Source: Nocardioides houyundeii
GTDB lineage: Bacteria; Actinomycetota; Actinomycetes; Propionibacteriales; Nocardioidaceae
Assembly (NCBI RefSeq): GCF_002865585.1
Contig: NZ_CP025581.1
Coordinates: 2,294,001-2,358,000, forward strand
DNA: 64,000 nucleotides
Direction of reading: 5' to 3'
Made by a program: the position numbers and the translations under genes. The notes under the pieces were generated by a model. The model made no database searches. It worked only from the letters and a program-made list of their open reading frames with translations, and was not told the DNA's origin. Below, piece by piece: positions 26,907 to 36,890 of the stretch (positions are counted from its first letter, which is position 1; each line of letters opens with the position of its first letter).

Positions 26907-29491
26907 CACTCTCCCTCCAGCGTCGCGATCACAGAGTCGATCTCGTCCGGCTTGACCAGCACGTCGCGGGCCTTGGAGCCCTCGCTGGGACCGACCACGC
27001 CGCGACTCTCCAGGATGTCCATCAGGCGCCCGGCCTTGGCGAAGCCCACGCGCAGCTTGCGCTGGAGCATCGAGGTCGAGCCGAACTGGGTGGAGACGAC
27101 GAGCTCGATGGCCTGGACCACCAGGTCCATGTCGTCCCCGATGTCGTCGTCGAGGTCGCGCTTGGCCGCCGCGGGCGCGGTGACCTCCTCGATGTACGTC
27201 GGCTCCAGCTGCTGCTTGCAGGCCTCGACCACCGTGTGGATCTCGGCCTCGGTGACCCAGGAGCCCTGGACGCGGATCGGCTTGGACATGCCCATCGGCA
27301 GGAACAGGCCGTCACCCTGCCCGACGAGCTTCTCGGCGCCCGGCTGGTCCAGGATGACTCGGCTGTCGCCGAGGCTGGAGGTGGCGAACGCCAGTCGGGA
27401 GGGCACGTTGGCCTTGATCAGACCGGTGACGACGTCGACCGAGGGGCGCTGGGTCGCCAGCACCAGGTGGATGCCGGCGGCTCGCGCCAGCTGGGTGATC
27501 CGGACGATGGCGTCCTCGACGTCGCGCGGCGCCACCATCATCAGGTCGGCGAGCTCGTCGACGATCACCAGCAGGTAGGGGTACGGCGAGAGCTTGCGCT
27601 CGCTGCCCAGCGGCACCTCCACCTTGCCCGCGCGCACGGCCTTGTTGAAGTCGTCCACGTGACGGAACCCGAAGTTGGCGAGGTCGTCGTAGCGCATGTC
27701 CATCTCGCGCACGACCCACTGCAGCGCCTCGGCCGCCTTCTTGGGGCTGGTGATGATCGGCGTGATCAGGTGCGGGATGCCCTCGTAGGCGTTGAGCTCG
27801 ACCCGCTTGGGGTCGACCATGATCATCCGCACCTCGTCGGGGGTGGACCGCATCAGGATCGAGGTGATCATCGAGTTGATGAACGACGACTTTCCCGAGC
27901 CGGTGGCGCCGGCCACCAGCAGGTGCGGCATCTTGGCCAGGTTGGCCACCACGAAGCCGCCCTCGACGTCCTTGCCGAGGCCCGCGATCAGCGGGTGGTG
28001 GTCCGAGCGGGCGGTGTTGGAGCGGAGCACGTCGCCGAGGGAGACGATCTCCTTGTCCACGTTCGGGATCTCGATGCCGATCGCGGACTTGCCGGGGATC
28101 GGGCTGAGGATCCGGACGTCGGCGGAGGCGACCGCGTAGGCGATGTTCTTCGACAGCGCCGTGACCTTCTCCACCTTGACCGCGGAGCCCAGCTCCACGA
28201 TGTACCTGGTGACCGTGGGGCCCCGGGTGTAGCCGGTGACCTGGGCGTCGATGCCGAACTCCTCCAGCACCTGGGTGAGGCGGTCCACCACGGCGTCGCT
28301 GGCCTTCGACTTCGGCTTGTGCAGCGAACCGGGCTTCAGCAGGTCGCTGACGGGCAGCGAGTAGGTGATGTCGCCGGACAGGGCGAGCTGCTCCACCCGA
28401 GGCGGCAGCGGGGTGTGCGGCGGCGGCTCCACCTCGCCGGTGGGCTCGTCGGGGGTGCCGCCGGGCTGCAGGATGTCCAGCCCCTCGTCGCCCTCAGCCA
28501 GGGCGACGTCGACCGGGTCCGGCTTGCGACGGCGCTTGCGGACCTCGCGGTCCTCCAGCACCGGGGTGTCGTACGCCGGGTCGCCCATGTCCTCGTCCAA
28601 CGGCTCGGAGGACTTGCGCTGACGGATCGGCCGGGTCGGCTCCTCGTCGGCCAGGTCGTCGTGGTGGCGACCCAACAGCCGGTCGCGCAGCTCGGCAAGG
28701 CGGTCGGGGATCAGGTAGACCGGAGTGGCGGTGATGACCAGGAGGCCGAACACGCCCAGCAGGCCCAGGATCGGGATGACCACCCAGGCGGTGCGGAACA
28801 GGTCCAGCAGCAGGCTGGACACCACGAAGCCGACCGCTCCCCCGGCCTGCTGGAGGGCGTAGGCGTCGCCGACCTCGGGCTGCGGGTTGCCGTTGGCGAT
28901 GTGGACCAGGCCGAGCACCCCGAGGACGAGGGCCGTCCAGCCGATCACCTGACGGCCGGCGGGCCCGTTGTGCCGGGGGTCGCGCAGCGTGCGCCAGCCG
29001 ATCCAGGCCAGCCACAGCGGCACCGCCCAGGCAACCTTGCCGACCGAGCCCGCGGTGACCGAGCGGACCAGGTCCATGGCACCGCCCGGCGGCTGCCACC
29101 AGACGGCTCCGGCGACCACCAGGGCCATGCCCAGCAGCGCGAGCCCTACGCCGTCGCGGCGGTGCTCGGGCTCGAGGTCGCGCGCACTGTGCCCCACGCT
29201 GCGAGCGGTGGCACCGACGCCGTGCGCCAGGCCGAGCCAGAGCGCGACCGTGCCACGTCCGAGGACGCCGAAGCCGCGGGCCACCGGCCCGGGGCCGCTG
29301 CGCACGGCTCGGGGCGCGGGGCGGCGTGCCGCAGTCGATCCGCGCGCTGTCCCTTTGTTGCCCGTCTTCGGGGCAGGACGCTTTGCGCTGGAGGCTCTGG
29401 TGGAGCCTGTACTCCGTGATCGGGTGCTCGAACCCTTCTTCGACGTGCTCGAGCTCCGCGACCCCGGCGGGGAAGACGTACGGGTCGCCAT
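26906..29491 (-). CDS. ftsK: DNA translocase FtsK/SpoIIIE
   Basis: 861 aa chromosome-segregation motor. Ser/Thr/Arg-rich N-terminus, about four membrane segments (residues ~100-260), an acidic linker, the alpha domain, and the RecA-like motor with Walker A GATGSGKSS and Walker B-like LLVIVDELADLMM. The C-terminal gamma winged-helix (SEGSKARDVLVKPDEID) is intact, which would read FtsK-orienting sequences. ATG start at 29491. Followed immediately by the RodZ-like gene and rimO. Confidence 0.96.
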   Translation of the reverse strand: MATRTSSPPGSRSSSTSKKGSSTRSRSTGSTRASSAKRPAPKTGNKGTARGSTAARRPAPRAVRSGPGPVARGFGVLGRGTVALWLGLAHGVGATARSVGHSARDLEPEHRRDGVGLALLGMALVVAGAVWWQPPGGAMDLVRSVTAGSVGKVAWAVPLWLAWIGWRTLRDPRHNGPAGRQVIGWTALVLGVLGLVHIANGNPQPEVGDAYALQQAGGAVGFVVSSLLLDLFRTAWVVIPILGLLGVFGLLVITATPVYLIPDRLAELRDRLLGRHHDDLADEEPTRPIRQRKSSEPLDEDMGDPAYDTPVLEDREVRKRRRKPDPVDVALAEGDEGLDILQPGGTPDEPTGEVEPPPHTPLPPRVEQLALSGDITYSLPVSDLLKPGSLHKPKSKASDAVVDRLTQVLEEFGIDAQVTGYTRGPTVTRYIVELGSAVKVEKVTALSKNIAYAVASADVRILSPIPGKSAIGIEIPNVDKEIVSLGDVLRSNTARSDHHPLIAGLGKDVEGGFVVANLAKMPHLLVAGATGSGKSSFINSMITSILMRSTPDEVRMIMVDPKRVELNAYEGIPHLITPIITSPKKAAEALQWVVREMDMRYDDLANFGFRHVDDFNKAVRAGKVEVPLGSERKLSPYPYLLVIVDELADLMMVAPRDVEDAIVRITQLARAAGIHLVLATQRPSVDVVTGLIKANVPSRLAFATSSLGDSRVILDQPGAEKLVGQGDGLFLPMGMSKPIRVQGSWVTEAEIHTVVEACKQQLEPTYIEEVTAPAAAKRDLDDDIGDDMDLVVQAIELVVSTQFGSTSMLQRKLRVGFAKAGRLMDILESRGVVGPSEGSKARDVLVKPDEIDSVIATLEGE

Positions 29492-29572
29492 GGTCGTGAC
29501 AGTAGTTGATCAGTCACACCAGTCACACGCACCACAGGTGCGTGTCGCCCCGCGGTCCGGGTGCGCCTCAGG

Positions 29573-30433
29573 TCACAACGAGCCCAGCCAGGGCGCCACC
29601 ACCAGCGCGGTCGGCAGGGCCAGCACCGCCCACGCCGTGGCCAGCAGCGCGACGCCCTGGGCGGGCCGGGGGCGGCGGTCGGCCAGCACCCGGACCCGCT
29701 CGATCAGGTCCGAGCCCGAGGCACCCATCGCACCCTCGGGCGCCCGGCCCTGGGCCATGGCGAGCAGCGCCCCGCCGAGGTCCTGGGCCCGCCCGACCCG
29801 GAGTGCGGCACGGTCGGCCAGGATCTCGACCAGGAGTCGGACCTCGCGGAGAGCGTGATCGCTGGAGACCCAGGTGGGGAACGCCCGGTGCAGCACGGTG
29901 AACGCCTCCAGCACCAGGTCGTGACGGGCGGCCAGGTGGGCCCGCTCGTGGGCCAGCACCGCGGCCAGCTGAGGAGGCTGGAGAGTCGTCATGGCGGCGG
30001 CGGAGACGATCACCCGTGCCCGCGACCGGCCTGGCAGGCAGTACGCCACCGGTACGGCGTGGTCCAGCACGTGCACACCGGAGTCCCGGTCGGCGAGCAG
30101 GTCGACCTGCTCACGGTGGTGGCGACGCAGGGCTCGCAGCGAGGTGCCGACCTGGTGGCCGCTGAGCAGCAGCCGGCCGGCGACCAGCGCTGTGACGGCC
30201 AGCGCCACACCGGCCACCAGCAGCGAGGGCAGCTCGGCGGCCCGGCGCCAGGCGTGGTCGGTGACCAGGGAGAGTCCGGAGCCCAGGGCCGCCAGCACCG
30301 CCGCCAGGGCGACCGCCTGCCACAGCACCATGGCGGAGAACGGCGTGTGGTGCAGCCGGCGGGAACGCGCCATCAGGGCCGGGACGGGGCCCGCCAGCAG
30401 CACGGCGAGCGCGCCGAGGAGAAGGGGGGTCAT
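29573..30433 (-). CDS. M56-family membrane metallopeptidase (BlaR1/MecR1-like)
   Basis: 286 aa. Membrane segments near residues 2-20, 33-57, 70-90 and 264-284, with the zinc motif HERAH at 162-166 and downstream RLLVEILADRAAL supplying the third ligand region. It lacks a penicillin-binding sensor domain, so it is not evidently a beta-lactam receptor. Paired with the BlaI-type repressor just upstream (18-bp gap): the peptidase probably relieves repression by cleaving the repressor, as in BlaR1-BlaI systems. Signal unknown. Confidence 0.88.
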   Translation of the reverse strand: MTPLLLGALAVLLAGPVPALMARSRRLHHTPFSAMVLWQAVALAAVLAALGSGLSLVTDHAWRRAAELPSLLVAGVALAVTALVAGRLLLSGHQVGTSLRALRRHHREQVDLLADRDSGVHVLDHAVPVAYCLPGRSRARVIVSAAAMTTLQPPQLAAVLAHERAHLAARHDLVLEAFTVLHRAFPTWVSSDHALREVRLLVEILADRAALRVGRAQDLGGALLAMAQGRAPEGAMGASGSDLIERVRVLADRRPRPAQGVALLATAWAVLALPTALVVAPWLGSL

Positions 30434-30451
30434 CGCGCCGTCGCCGACGCC

Positions 30452-30832
30452 TCAGCTGTCCAGCGCAGCCAGGGCCGCACGCAGGGCGGCGACCTCGTCC
30501 GCACTGGCGTCCTCCACGAAGGCCACCAGGGCTGGGGCACGCTCGGCCTGCCCCAGCTCCGCGAGCGTCCCCCGCATCAGCTCGGCGGTCATCTCGGCTC
30601 GACTGGCTCGCGCTCGGTAGCGGTAGGCGCGCCCCGCCTTCTCCTGCACGACCATGCCCTTGCGGGCGAGACGATCCATCACGGTCATGACCGTCGTGTA
30701 GGCGACACCGCGGTCGTCGGCGAGCAGCGCGTGGACTTCGCGCACCGTGGTGTCGACTCCTTCGGGCAGGTCCCACATGACATCCATGACGGCCCGCTCG
30801 AGGTCTCCGAGTCCTGCTTTGGTGTGTGGCAC
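30452..30832 (-). CDS. BlaI/MecI/CopY-family transcriptional repressor
   Basis: 126 aa winged-helix repressor: GDLERAVMDVMWDL at the N-terminus and the recognition region VAYTTVMTVMDRLARKGMV. In related systems the M56 peptidase cleaves the BlaI linker. The GTG start has CGGGG nearby. Divergent from cydA over a 129-bp region with palindromic TACTAC repeats, so it may control its own operon and perhaps cydABDC. Confidence 0.9.
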   Translation of the reverse strand: MPHTKAGLGDLERAVMDVMWDLPEGVDTTVREVHALLADDRGVAYTTVMTVMDRLARKGMVVQEKAGRAYRYRARASRAEMTAELMRGTLAELGQAERAPALVAFVEDASADEVAALRAALAALDS

Positions 30833-30854
30833 CCCCGAGCATACCTACGGTTCG

Positions 30855-30896
30855 CAACGTACTACCCTCCGACGTACTACATTGCGTCGTACGTTG
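30855..30896. promoter_or_regulatory. Candidate BlaI-type operator cluster between blaI and cydA
   Basis: Contains two copies of ACGTACTAC (first at 30857-30865, second at 30872-30880), a near-palindrome TACTAC-ATTGC-GTCGTA at 30875-30891, and a perfect 8-bp outer inverted repeat CAACGTAC (30855-30862) / GTACGTTG (30889-30896). BlaI-family proteins bind such TAC...GTA palindromes. It lies 23 bp before the repressor start and 66 bp before cydA, so it could act on both directions. No footprint data; binding is inferred. Confidence 0.55.
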
Positions 30897-30961
30897 TCGT
30901 GTAGTTGGTCGTGCGGCGTGGAGATCGGATCGCGAGTCGGTCCCGGAAAGCTGGAGGAAAA

Positions 30962-32407
30962 GTGGAAGTCCTCGATATCGCTCGGTGGCAGTTCGGCATC
31001 ATCACCGTCTACCACTTCCTCTTCGTCCCCCTGACGATCGGCCTCACCGCCATCGTCGCGGGCCTGGAGACCGCCTGGGTGCGGACCCGCAAGGAGGAGT
31101 ACCTGCGGCTGACGAAGTTCTTCGGCAAGCTCTTCCTGATCAACTTCGCCCTCGGCGTGGTGACCGGGATCGTCCAGGAGTTCCAGTTCGGGATGAACTG
31201 GTCGGACTACTCCCGCTTCGTCGGTGACGTCTTCGGCGCTCCCCTGGCCATCGAGGGACTGCTCGCCTTCTTCCTGGAGTCCACCTTCCTGGGGCTGTGG
31301 ATCTTCGGCTGGGACAAGCTGCCCCGTGCCCTGCACGCCGCCTGCATGTGGCTGGTCCACCTCGGCACGCTGGCCTCGGCGTACTTCATCCTGGCCGCGA
31401 ACAGCTGGATGCAGCACCCGGTCGGGCACACCTACAACCCCGAGACCGGCCGCGCCGAGCTCGTCGACTTCGCCGCGGTGATGTTCAACAAGGTGCAGCT
31501 GGTGACGTTCCCGCACGTGGTGCTGGCCGCCTACATGACCGCCGGCGCCTTCATGGCGGGCGTCGCGGCCTACCTCTACGTGAGCGCCAAGCACCGCGAC
31601 GACCGTCCGCTGTACCGCAAGGCGATCCGGATCGGAGCGGTCATCGCCCTGGTCGGCGGTCTCGGGGTCACCGTCTCCGGCGACATCCAGGGCAAGATCA
31701 TGACCGAGGTCCAGCCGATGAAGATGGCCGCGGCCGAGGCGCTGTACGACACCACCAGCCACGCGCCGTTCTCGGTCCTGACCTGGGGCGACCTCGACGG
31801 CTCCGACCCGCAGCACATCATCGAGGTGCCGGGCCTGCTCTCCTGGCTGGGCACCGGCGACATCAACGGCGAGGTCAAGGGCATCAACGACCTGCGCGAC
31901 CAGTACGCGGCGGAGTACGGGCAGGACCCCGGCGCGGCGTACTACCACCCGGGCGACTACGTCCCGGTCGTCCCCGTCACCTACTGGTCCTTCCGGTTCA
32001 TGATGGGCCTGGGCATGGCCGTCGCAGCCGGCGCCCTGGCCCTGCTGCTGGTCACCCGCAAGTCGGGCCGCGGGAGCACCGGCCGATGGGTGGCCTGGCT
32101 CGGCCTGGCGCTCCCGGTGGGCGCGGTCGCCGCCAACTCGTTCGGCTGGATCTTCACCGAGATGGGGCGCCAGCCCTGGGCGGTCTTCGGGCTGATGACC
32201 ACCCAGTCCGCGGTCTCCCCCGGCGTCAGCGTCTTCGAGGCGGCCACCTCGCTGATCGTGCTGACGCTGCTCTACGCGGCGCTCGCGGTGGTCGAGCTGG
32301 GGCTGCTGGTCAAGTACATCCGCATCGGCGCCGAGCCGTTCTCCGAGCCGCCGGAGGCACCGCTCGGCGGTCACGACGACGACCGGCCGCTGGCCTTCGC
32401 CTACTGA
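30962..32407 (+). CDS. cydA: Cytochrome bd oxidase subunit I
   Basis: 481 aa quinol oxidase subunit that carries hemes b558, b595 and d. Start GTG at 30962 (VEVLDIARWQFG) with an excellent GGAGG upstream; the earlier in-frame start is not preferred. His18 in YHFLFVPL fits the heme b595 ligand position. The conserved GRQPW motif is present (TEMGRQPWAVFG). Several membrane segments. First gene of cydA-cydB-cydDC. Confidence 0.96.
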   Translation: MEVLDIARWQFGIITVYHFLFVPLTIGLTAIVAGLETAWVRTRKEEYLRLTKFFGKLFLINFALGVVTGIVQEFQFGMNWSDYSRFVGDVFGAPLAIEGLLAFFLESTFLGLWIFGWDKLPRALHAACMWLVHLGTLASAYFILAANSWMQHPVGHTYNPETGRAELVDFAAVMFNKVQLVTFPHVVLAAYMTAGAFMAGVAAYLYVSAKHRDDRPLYRKAIRIGAVIALVGGLGVTVSGDIQGKIMTEVQPMKMAAAEALYDTTSHAPFSVLTWGDLDGSDPQHIIEVPGLLSWLGTGDINGEVKGINDLRDQYAAEYGQDPGAAYYHPGDYVPVVPVTYWSFRFMMGLGMAVAAGALALLLVTRKSGRGSTGRWVAWLGLALPVGAVAANSFGWIFTEMGRQPWAVFGLMTTQSAVSPGVSVFEAATSLIVLTLLYAALAVVELGLLVKYIRIGAEPFSEPPEAPLGGHDDDRPLAFAY

Positions 32408-32426
32408 GGGAAGAGACAACACGATC

Positions 32427-33440
32427 ATGGAACTCACCACCGTCTGGTTCGCCCTCATCGCGATCCTGTGGATCGGCTACTTCACCCTGGAGGGCTTCGA
32501 CTTCGGCGTCGGCATGCTGCTCCCGGTCCTGGCCCGCGACGAGAAGGAACGTCGCGTCATGTACAACACCATCGGGCCCGTCTGGGACGGCAACGAGGTC
32601 TGGGTGCTGGTGGCCGGCGGGGCCACCTTCGCCGCCTTCCCCGAGTGGTACGCGACGCTCTTCAGCGGCTTCTACCTCCCCCTGCTGCTCATCCTGGTCG
32701 CCCTGATCCTCCGCAACCTGGCCTTCGAGTACCGCGGCAAGCGGGACGACGACCGCTGGCGGGCGCGGTGGGACGTGGCGGCCATCGTCGGGTCCTGGCT
32801 GCCCGCCGTGCTGTGGGGCGTCGCCTTCGCCAACATCGCCGCCGGGGTGCCGATCGACGCCGACAAGGAGTTCACCGGCAACCTGTTCACCCTCCTCAAC
32901 CCCCTGGGCCTGCTGGGCGGGCTGGTGACGGCGGCGCTGTTCGCCACCCACGGCGCCCTCTTCGTGGCGCTCAAGACCGACGGCGAGATCCGGCACCGGG
33001 CCCGCGCGCTGGCAGAGCGTCTGGGCCTCGTGGCTGCCGTCCTGGCGGTCGTGTTCATGGTCTGGATGCAGCTCAGGACCGGTTCGGTCGGCTCCGCGAT
33101 CGCCTTCGCCGCGGCCGCCCTGGCCCTGGTGGCGGGGCTGGTGGCCAACCGCGCCGGACGCGAGGGCTGGGCCTTCGTCGGCACCTTCGTCACCATCGCG
33201 CTGGCGGTGGCCGGGCTCTTCCTCGCGCTCTTCCCCGACGTCATGCCCTCGACCACGGACCCGGCCTTCTCGCTCACCACCACCAACGCCGCGGCCACGG
33301 CGTACACGCTCAAGATCATGACGTGGGTGGCGGTGATCTTCACCCCGATCGTGCTGGGCTACCAGGCGTGGAGCTACTGGGTGTTCCGCCGGCGCATCTC
33401 GGTCGAGCACATCCCCGAGGCGACCGCGGTGGGGCGCTGA
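32427..33440 (+). CDS. cydB: Cytochrome bd oxidase subunit II
   Basis: 337 aa multi-pass membrane subunit paired with CydA. Typical N-terminus MELTTVWFALIAILWIGYF, with GFDFGVGMLLP and the IGPVWDGNEVW segment. It follows cydA by 19 bp and precedes cydDC by 4 bp, so one operon is likely. Intact length for the family. Confidence 0.96.
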   Translation: MELTTVWFALIAILWIGYFTLEGFDFGVGMLLPVLARDEKERRVMYNTIGPVWDGNEVWVLVAGGATFAAFPEWYATLFSGFYLPLLLILVALILRNLAFEYRGKRDDDRWRARWDVAAIVGSWLPAVLWGVAFANIAAGVPIDADKEFTGNLFTLLNPLGLLGGLVTAALFATHGALFVALKTDGEIRHRARALAERLGLVAAVLAVVFMVWMQLRTGSVGSAIAFAAAALALVAGLVANRAGREGWAFVGTFVTIALAVAGLFLALFPDVMPSTTDPAFSLTTTNAAATAYTLKIMTWVAVIFTPIVLGYQAWSYWVFRRRISVEHIPEATAVGR

Positions 33441-33444
33441 CGCC

Positions 33445-36400
33445 ATGAAGCCGGTGGATCCCGCCCTCCTGCCCCACCTGCTGCCGGCCCGGCGCCCCCT
33501 GGCGCTGGGCCTGGCCGCCAGCATCACGGTGGGACTGCTCGCCGTCGCCCAGGCCGTGGCGGCCGGCCTGCTGGTGGTGCGCCTGGTCACCGAGCCGGGC
33601 GCGGGCCAGTGGCACGGCCCGGCCCTGGCGCTGGCCGTGGTGGTGGCGCTGCGGGCCGGCGCCGGCTACGTGGTGGACGTCAGCGGTGCTCGGGCCGCGA
33701 CCCTGGTCTCGACCACATTGCGCCGTCGCCTGCTGGCGGCCGCGGCTGCGATGGACCCGTGGGAGCTGAGCCGGCACCGCACCGGTGAGCTCGCTGCCCT
33801 GGCCACCCGCGGCACGGCTGCGGTCGAGCCCTACCTCACCCGCTACCTGCCGTCGCTGGTCCTGGCGGCGGTGCTGCCGGTGACCACGGTGGCGGCGATC
33901 TTCGCCCTCGACTGGCTCGCGGGCCTGATCGTGGTGGCCACCCTGCCCCTGGTGCCGGTGTTCGCGATCCTGATCGGCTTGAGCACCCGCGACCGGGCCG
34001 CCCGCCAGTGGCGAGAGCTGGCCACGCTCTCGGGCCACTTCCTCGACGTGGTCCGCGGGCTGCCGACCCTGGTCGCGCACCGCCGGGCAGCCGCCCAGTC
34101 CGCCTCGATCCGCGGCATCACCGACCGGTACCGCCGGGCCACCCTGGATACCCTGCGGATCGCCTTCGCCTCCTCGGCCGCCCTGGAGCTCCTCGCGACC
34201 ATCTCGGTCGCCCTGGTCGCGGTGACCGTGGGCCTGCGGCTGGCCAGCGGAGGCATCGACTTCGAGACCGCCCTGATCGTGCTGCTGCTCGCGCCCGAGG
34301 CCTACTGGCCCTGGCGGCGGGTCGGGGCGGAGTTCCACTCCGCCGCCGAGGGCACCGCCACCTTCGAGGCAGCTAACGAGCTGCTGCGCTCCGGTACGGC
34401 GCCGTCCTCGGTCGCCGGGTCCGAGGCCTCCACCGCTGCAGGGCCCCACGGGAGATCGCTCGGCACGCCCGTCCACCTGGAGCTGGACCGCGTCGGCTTC
34501 ACCTACCCGGACCGCCGCCAGAGGGCGCTGGACCCCGTCTCCGCCCGGTTGCCGGCCACCGGCCTCGTTGCGGTGACCGGTGCCTCCGGCGCCGGCAAGT
34601 CGACCCTGCTCGCGGTGCTCTCGGGCGAGCTCGCGCCGACCCTCGGCACCGTCCGGGTCAACGGCCAGGACCTCGCCGACCTCTCCCGGGAGGTCTGGCG
34701 ATCCACCCTGGCCACCGCTCCCCAGCGCCCCTGGCTGAGCGCCGGGACGGTGGCCGAGAACCTCCGGGTGGCGCGCCCCGGAGCCGACGACGCCCAGCTG
34801 TGGCGCGCCCTGGAGGCCGTGGACCTGGGCGAGGTCGTCGCTGGGCTTGAGGCGGGGCTCAGCACGCCGCTGGGCGAGGACGGGGCCGGTCTCTCCGCAG
34901 GCCAGCGGGCTCGCCTCGCCCTGGCGCGGGTGGTGCTCGCGGACCGTCCCGTGATGCTGCTGGACGAGCCCAGCGCCCACCTGGACGCCGCCACGGAGGC
35001 GGTCCTGCTGGACACGCTGCGGTCCCTGGCACGCACGGCCCTGGTGATCGTGGTGGCACACCGCGACCAGGTTGCCGCCGCCGCGGACCTGGTGCTCACC
35101 CTGCGCGCTCCCGATGGCCTGCCGGCTGCGGACCCCGGGCCCGCGACCGTCGTGGCCGAGCCCCGGGCTGTCGTGGCGGAGCCCGAGATTGTCGTGGCTG
35201 AGCCCGGGGCGACGGCCGCCGGGAAGGCGCCGATCGACGTCGCCCCCGGCCGTCACGCCCGGTTCGGCTCCCGGACCGCGACCGCGCTGGGGGCGCTCTC
35301 GGTCACCTCCGGCGTCGCCCTGACCGCGACCGCCGCCTGGCTGATCACTCGCGCGTCCGAGCATCCCCCGTGCTGATGCTGATGGTCGCGATCGTCGGGG
35401 TCCGGACCTTCGGGCTCGCCCGGCCGGTGCTGCGGTACGCCGAACGGCTGGTCTCCCACGACGCAGCACTGCGGATGCTGGCCCAGCGACGGGCGAGTGT
35501 GTACGACGCCCTGGTCCCCCTGGTGCCAGGGCGACTCGGCGTACGCCGTGGCGATCTCCTGACCAGGGTGGTGGACGACGTCGACGCCCTCGTCGACGAG
35601 GAGCTCCGGGTCCGCCAGCCGCGGCAGACCTCAGCGCTGGTCGGGGCGACCGCGATCGTGCTGGCCGCACTCGTGGCGCCACTGGCGGGTCTGGTCACCG
35701 GGGCGATCTGCGCCGTCGCCTGGCTCGCGCACCTGGTGACCGGGCGTCGCGTCGCGGTGGCCGAGCCGGCCTTCGTGACGGCCAGAGCCGAGGTCTCGAC
35801 GCGGGTGGAGCACATCCTGGCCAGCCTCCGTCAGCTCGAGCTGTGGCAGGCCACCGCCTCGGAGCTGGACGGGCTGGCCGCCGCGGGTCGGCGCCTCGGC
35901 GCGGCAGCCCAGCGCTCGGTCCGGGCCACCGCCGCGGCGCGGGCGGTCACCACGCTGGCCTGTGGGGCGGGACTGGTGCTGATGGCCACCGGGCTGTCGG
36001 GCGCGCTGGGCCGGGGCGAGCTGTCGCCCGCGATGACGGCGCTGCTGGTGATGCTGCCACTGGCTCTGGAGGACGCCCTCTCACCGCTGGCCGACGCCGC
36101 AGCGGTGGCGGTGCGCACCCGCGCCGCCCGTGCCAGGCTGGACGCGCTGACCGCCCAGCCGCCCGCGGTGGCGCCCGACGTGCCCGGCGCTGCCCGGGAC
36201 CTGGGCCATCCCCGCCTCGAGCTCCGCGAGGTCCGCGCCGGATGGGGAGAGCGTCCGGTGGTGGAGGTGGCACAGCTGGACCTGCCTGTCGGAGGACGGG
36301 TCGGGCTGGTCGGTCCCTCGGGCAGCGGGAAGTCCACGGTGGCCGCCCTGCTGCTGCGGTTCCTTGATCCCGCCTCCGGCGCCGTGCTGGTCGACGGCAC

Positions 36401-36890
36401 CGACGCCCGCGCCCTCCGGGGCGACGACGTCCGAGCCCGGGTCGGCCTGGTCGACGACGACCCGCACGTCTTCGGCTCCACGGTCGCCGAGAACGTGCGC
36501 CTGGCGCGCCCCGACGCCGGGGACGCGGAGGTGACCGACGCCCTGGTGCGAGCCCACCTGGGCGCCTGGCTCGCGGAGCTGCCGCACGGTCTGGACACCA
36601 TGGTCGGCGACGGGCACGCCCACGTCTCCGGGGGTGAGCGGGCCAGGCTGGCCGTGGCCCGGAGCCTGCTCGCCGACCAGCCGGTCCTGATCCTCGACGA
36701 ACCGACCGCGCACCTGGACGCCGAGACGGCGCAGGCGGTCACCGATGAGCTGCTCGGCCAGCCCGGCCGTTCGATCCTGTGGATCACCCACGGCGTCGTG
36801 GGTCTGGACGCCATGGACCAGGTCGTGCGGCTGGGCCCCCGCGAGCCCGTCAGCCCAGGCGCGGGGAATCGGGTCGCCGCGGCAGTCTGA
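33445..36890 (+). pseudogene. Fused CydDC ABC exporter, split by a -1 frameshift
   Basis: Thiol/heme-type exporter needed for cytochrome bd assembly, here as one CydD-CydC fusion of about 1148 aa. The CydD half (33445-~35240) has Walker A GASGAGKST and signature LSAGQRARLALAR with LLDEPSAHLD. The CydC half (35376 on) has GPSGSGKST, VSGGERARLAVAR and LILDEPTAHLD. The joining frame breaks at the C5 run 35365-35369 (one base missing), giving an early stop just past HPP; the other half continues with VLMLMVAIVG. A VVAEP-type repeat forms the linker (35148-35215). Ends overlapping the kinase gene tail to tail. Error more likely than loss. Confidence 0.88.
35148..35215 (+). repeat. VVAEP repeat in the CydD-CydC linker
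   Basis: Three imperfect copies of a unit coding VVAEPxx (VVAEPRA, VVAEPEI, VVAEPGA) lie between the CydD and CydC halves. Repeated flexible Pro/Glu units are typical of interdomain linkers and can vary in copy number between strains. Confidence 0.7.
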
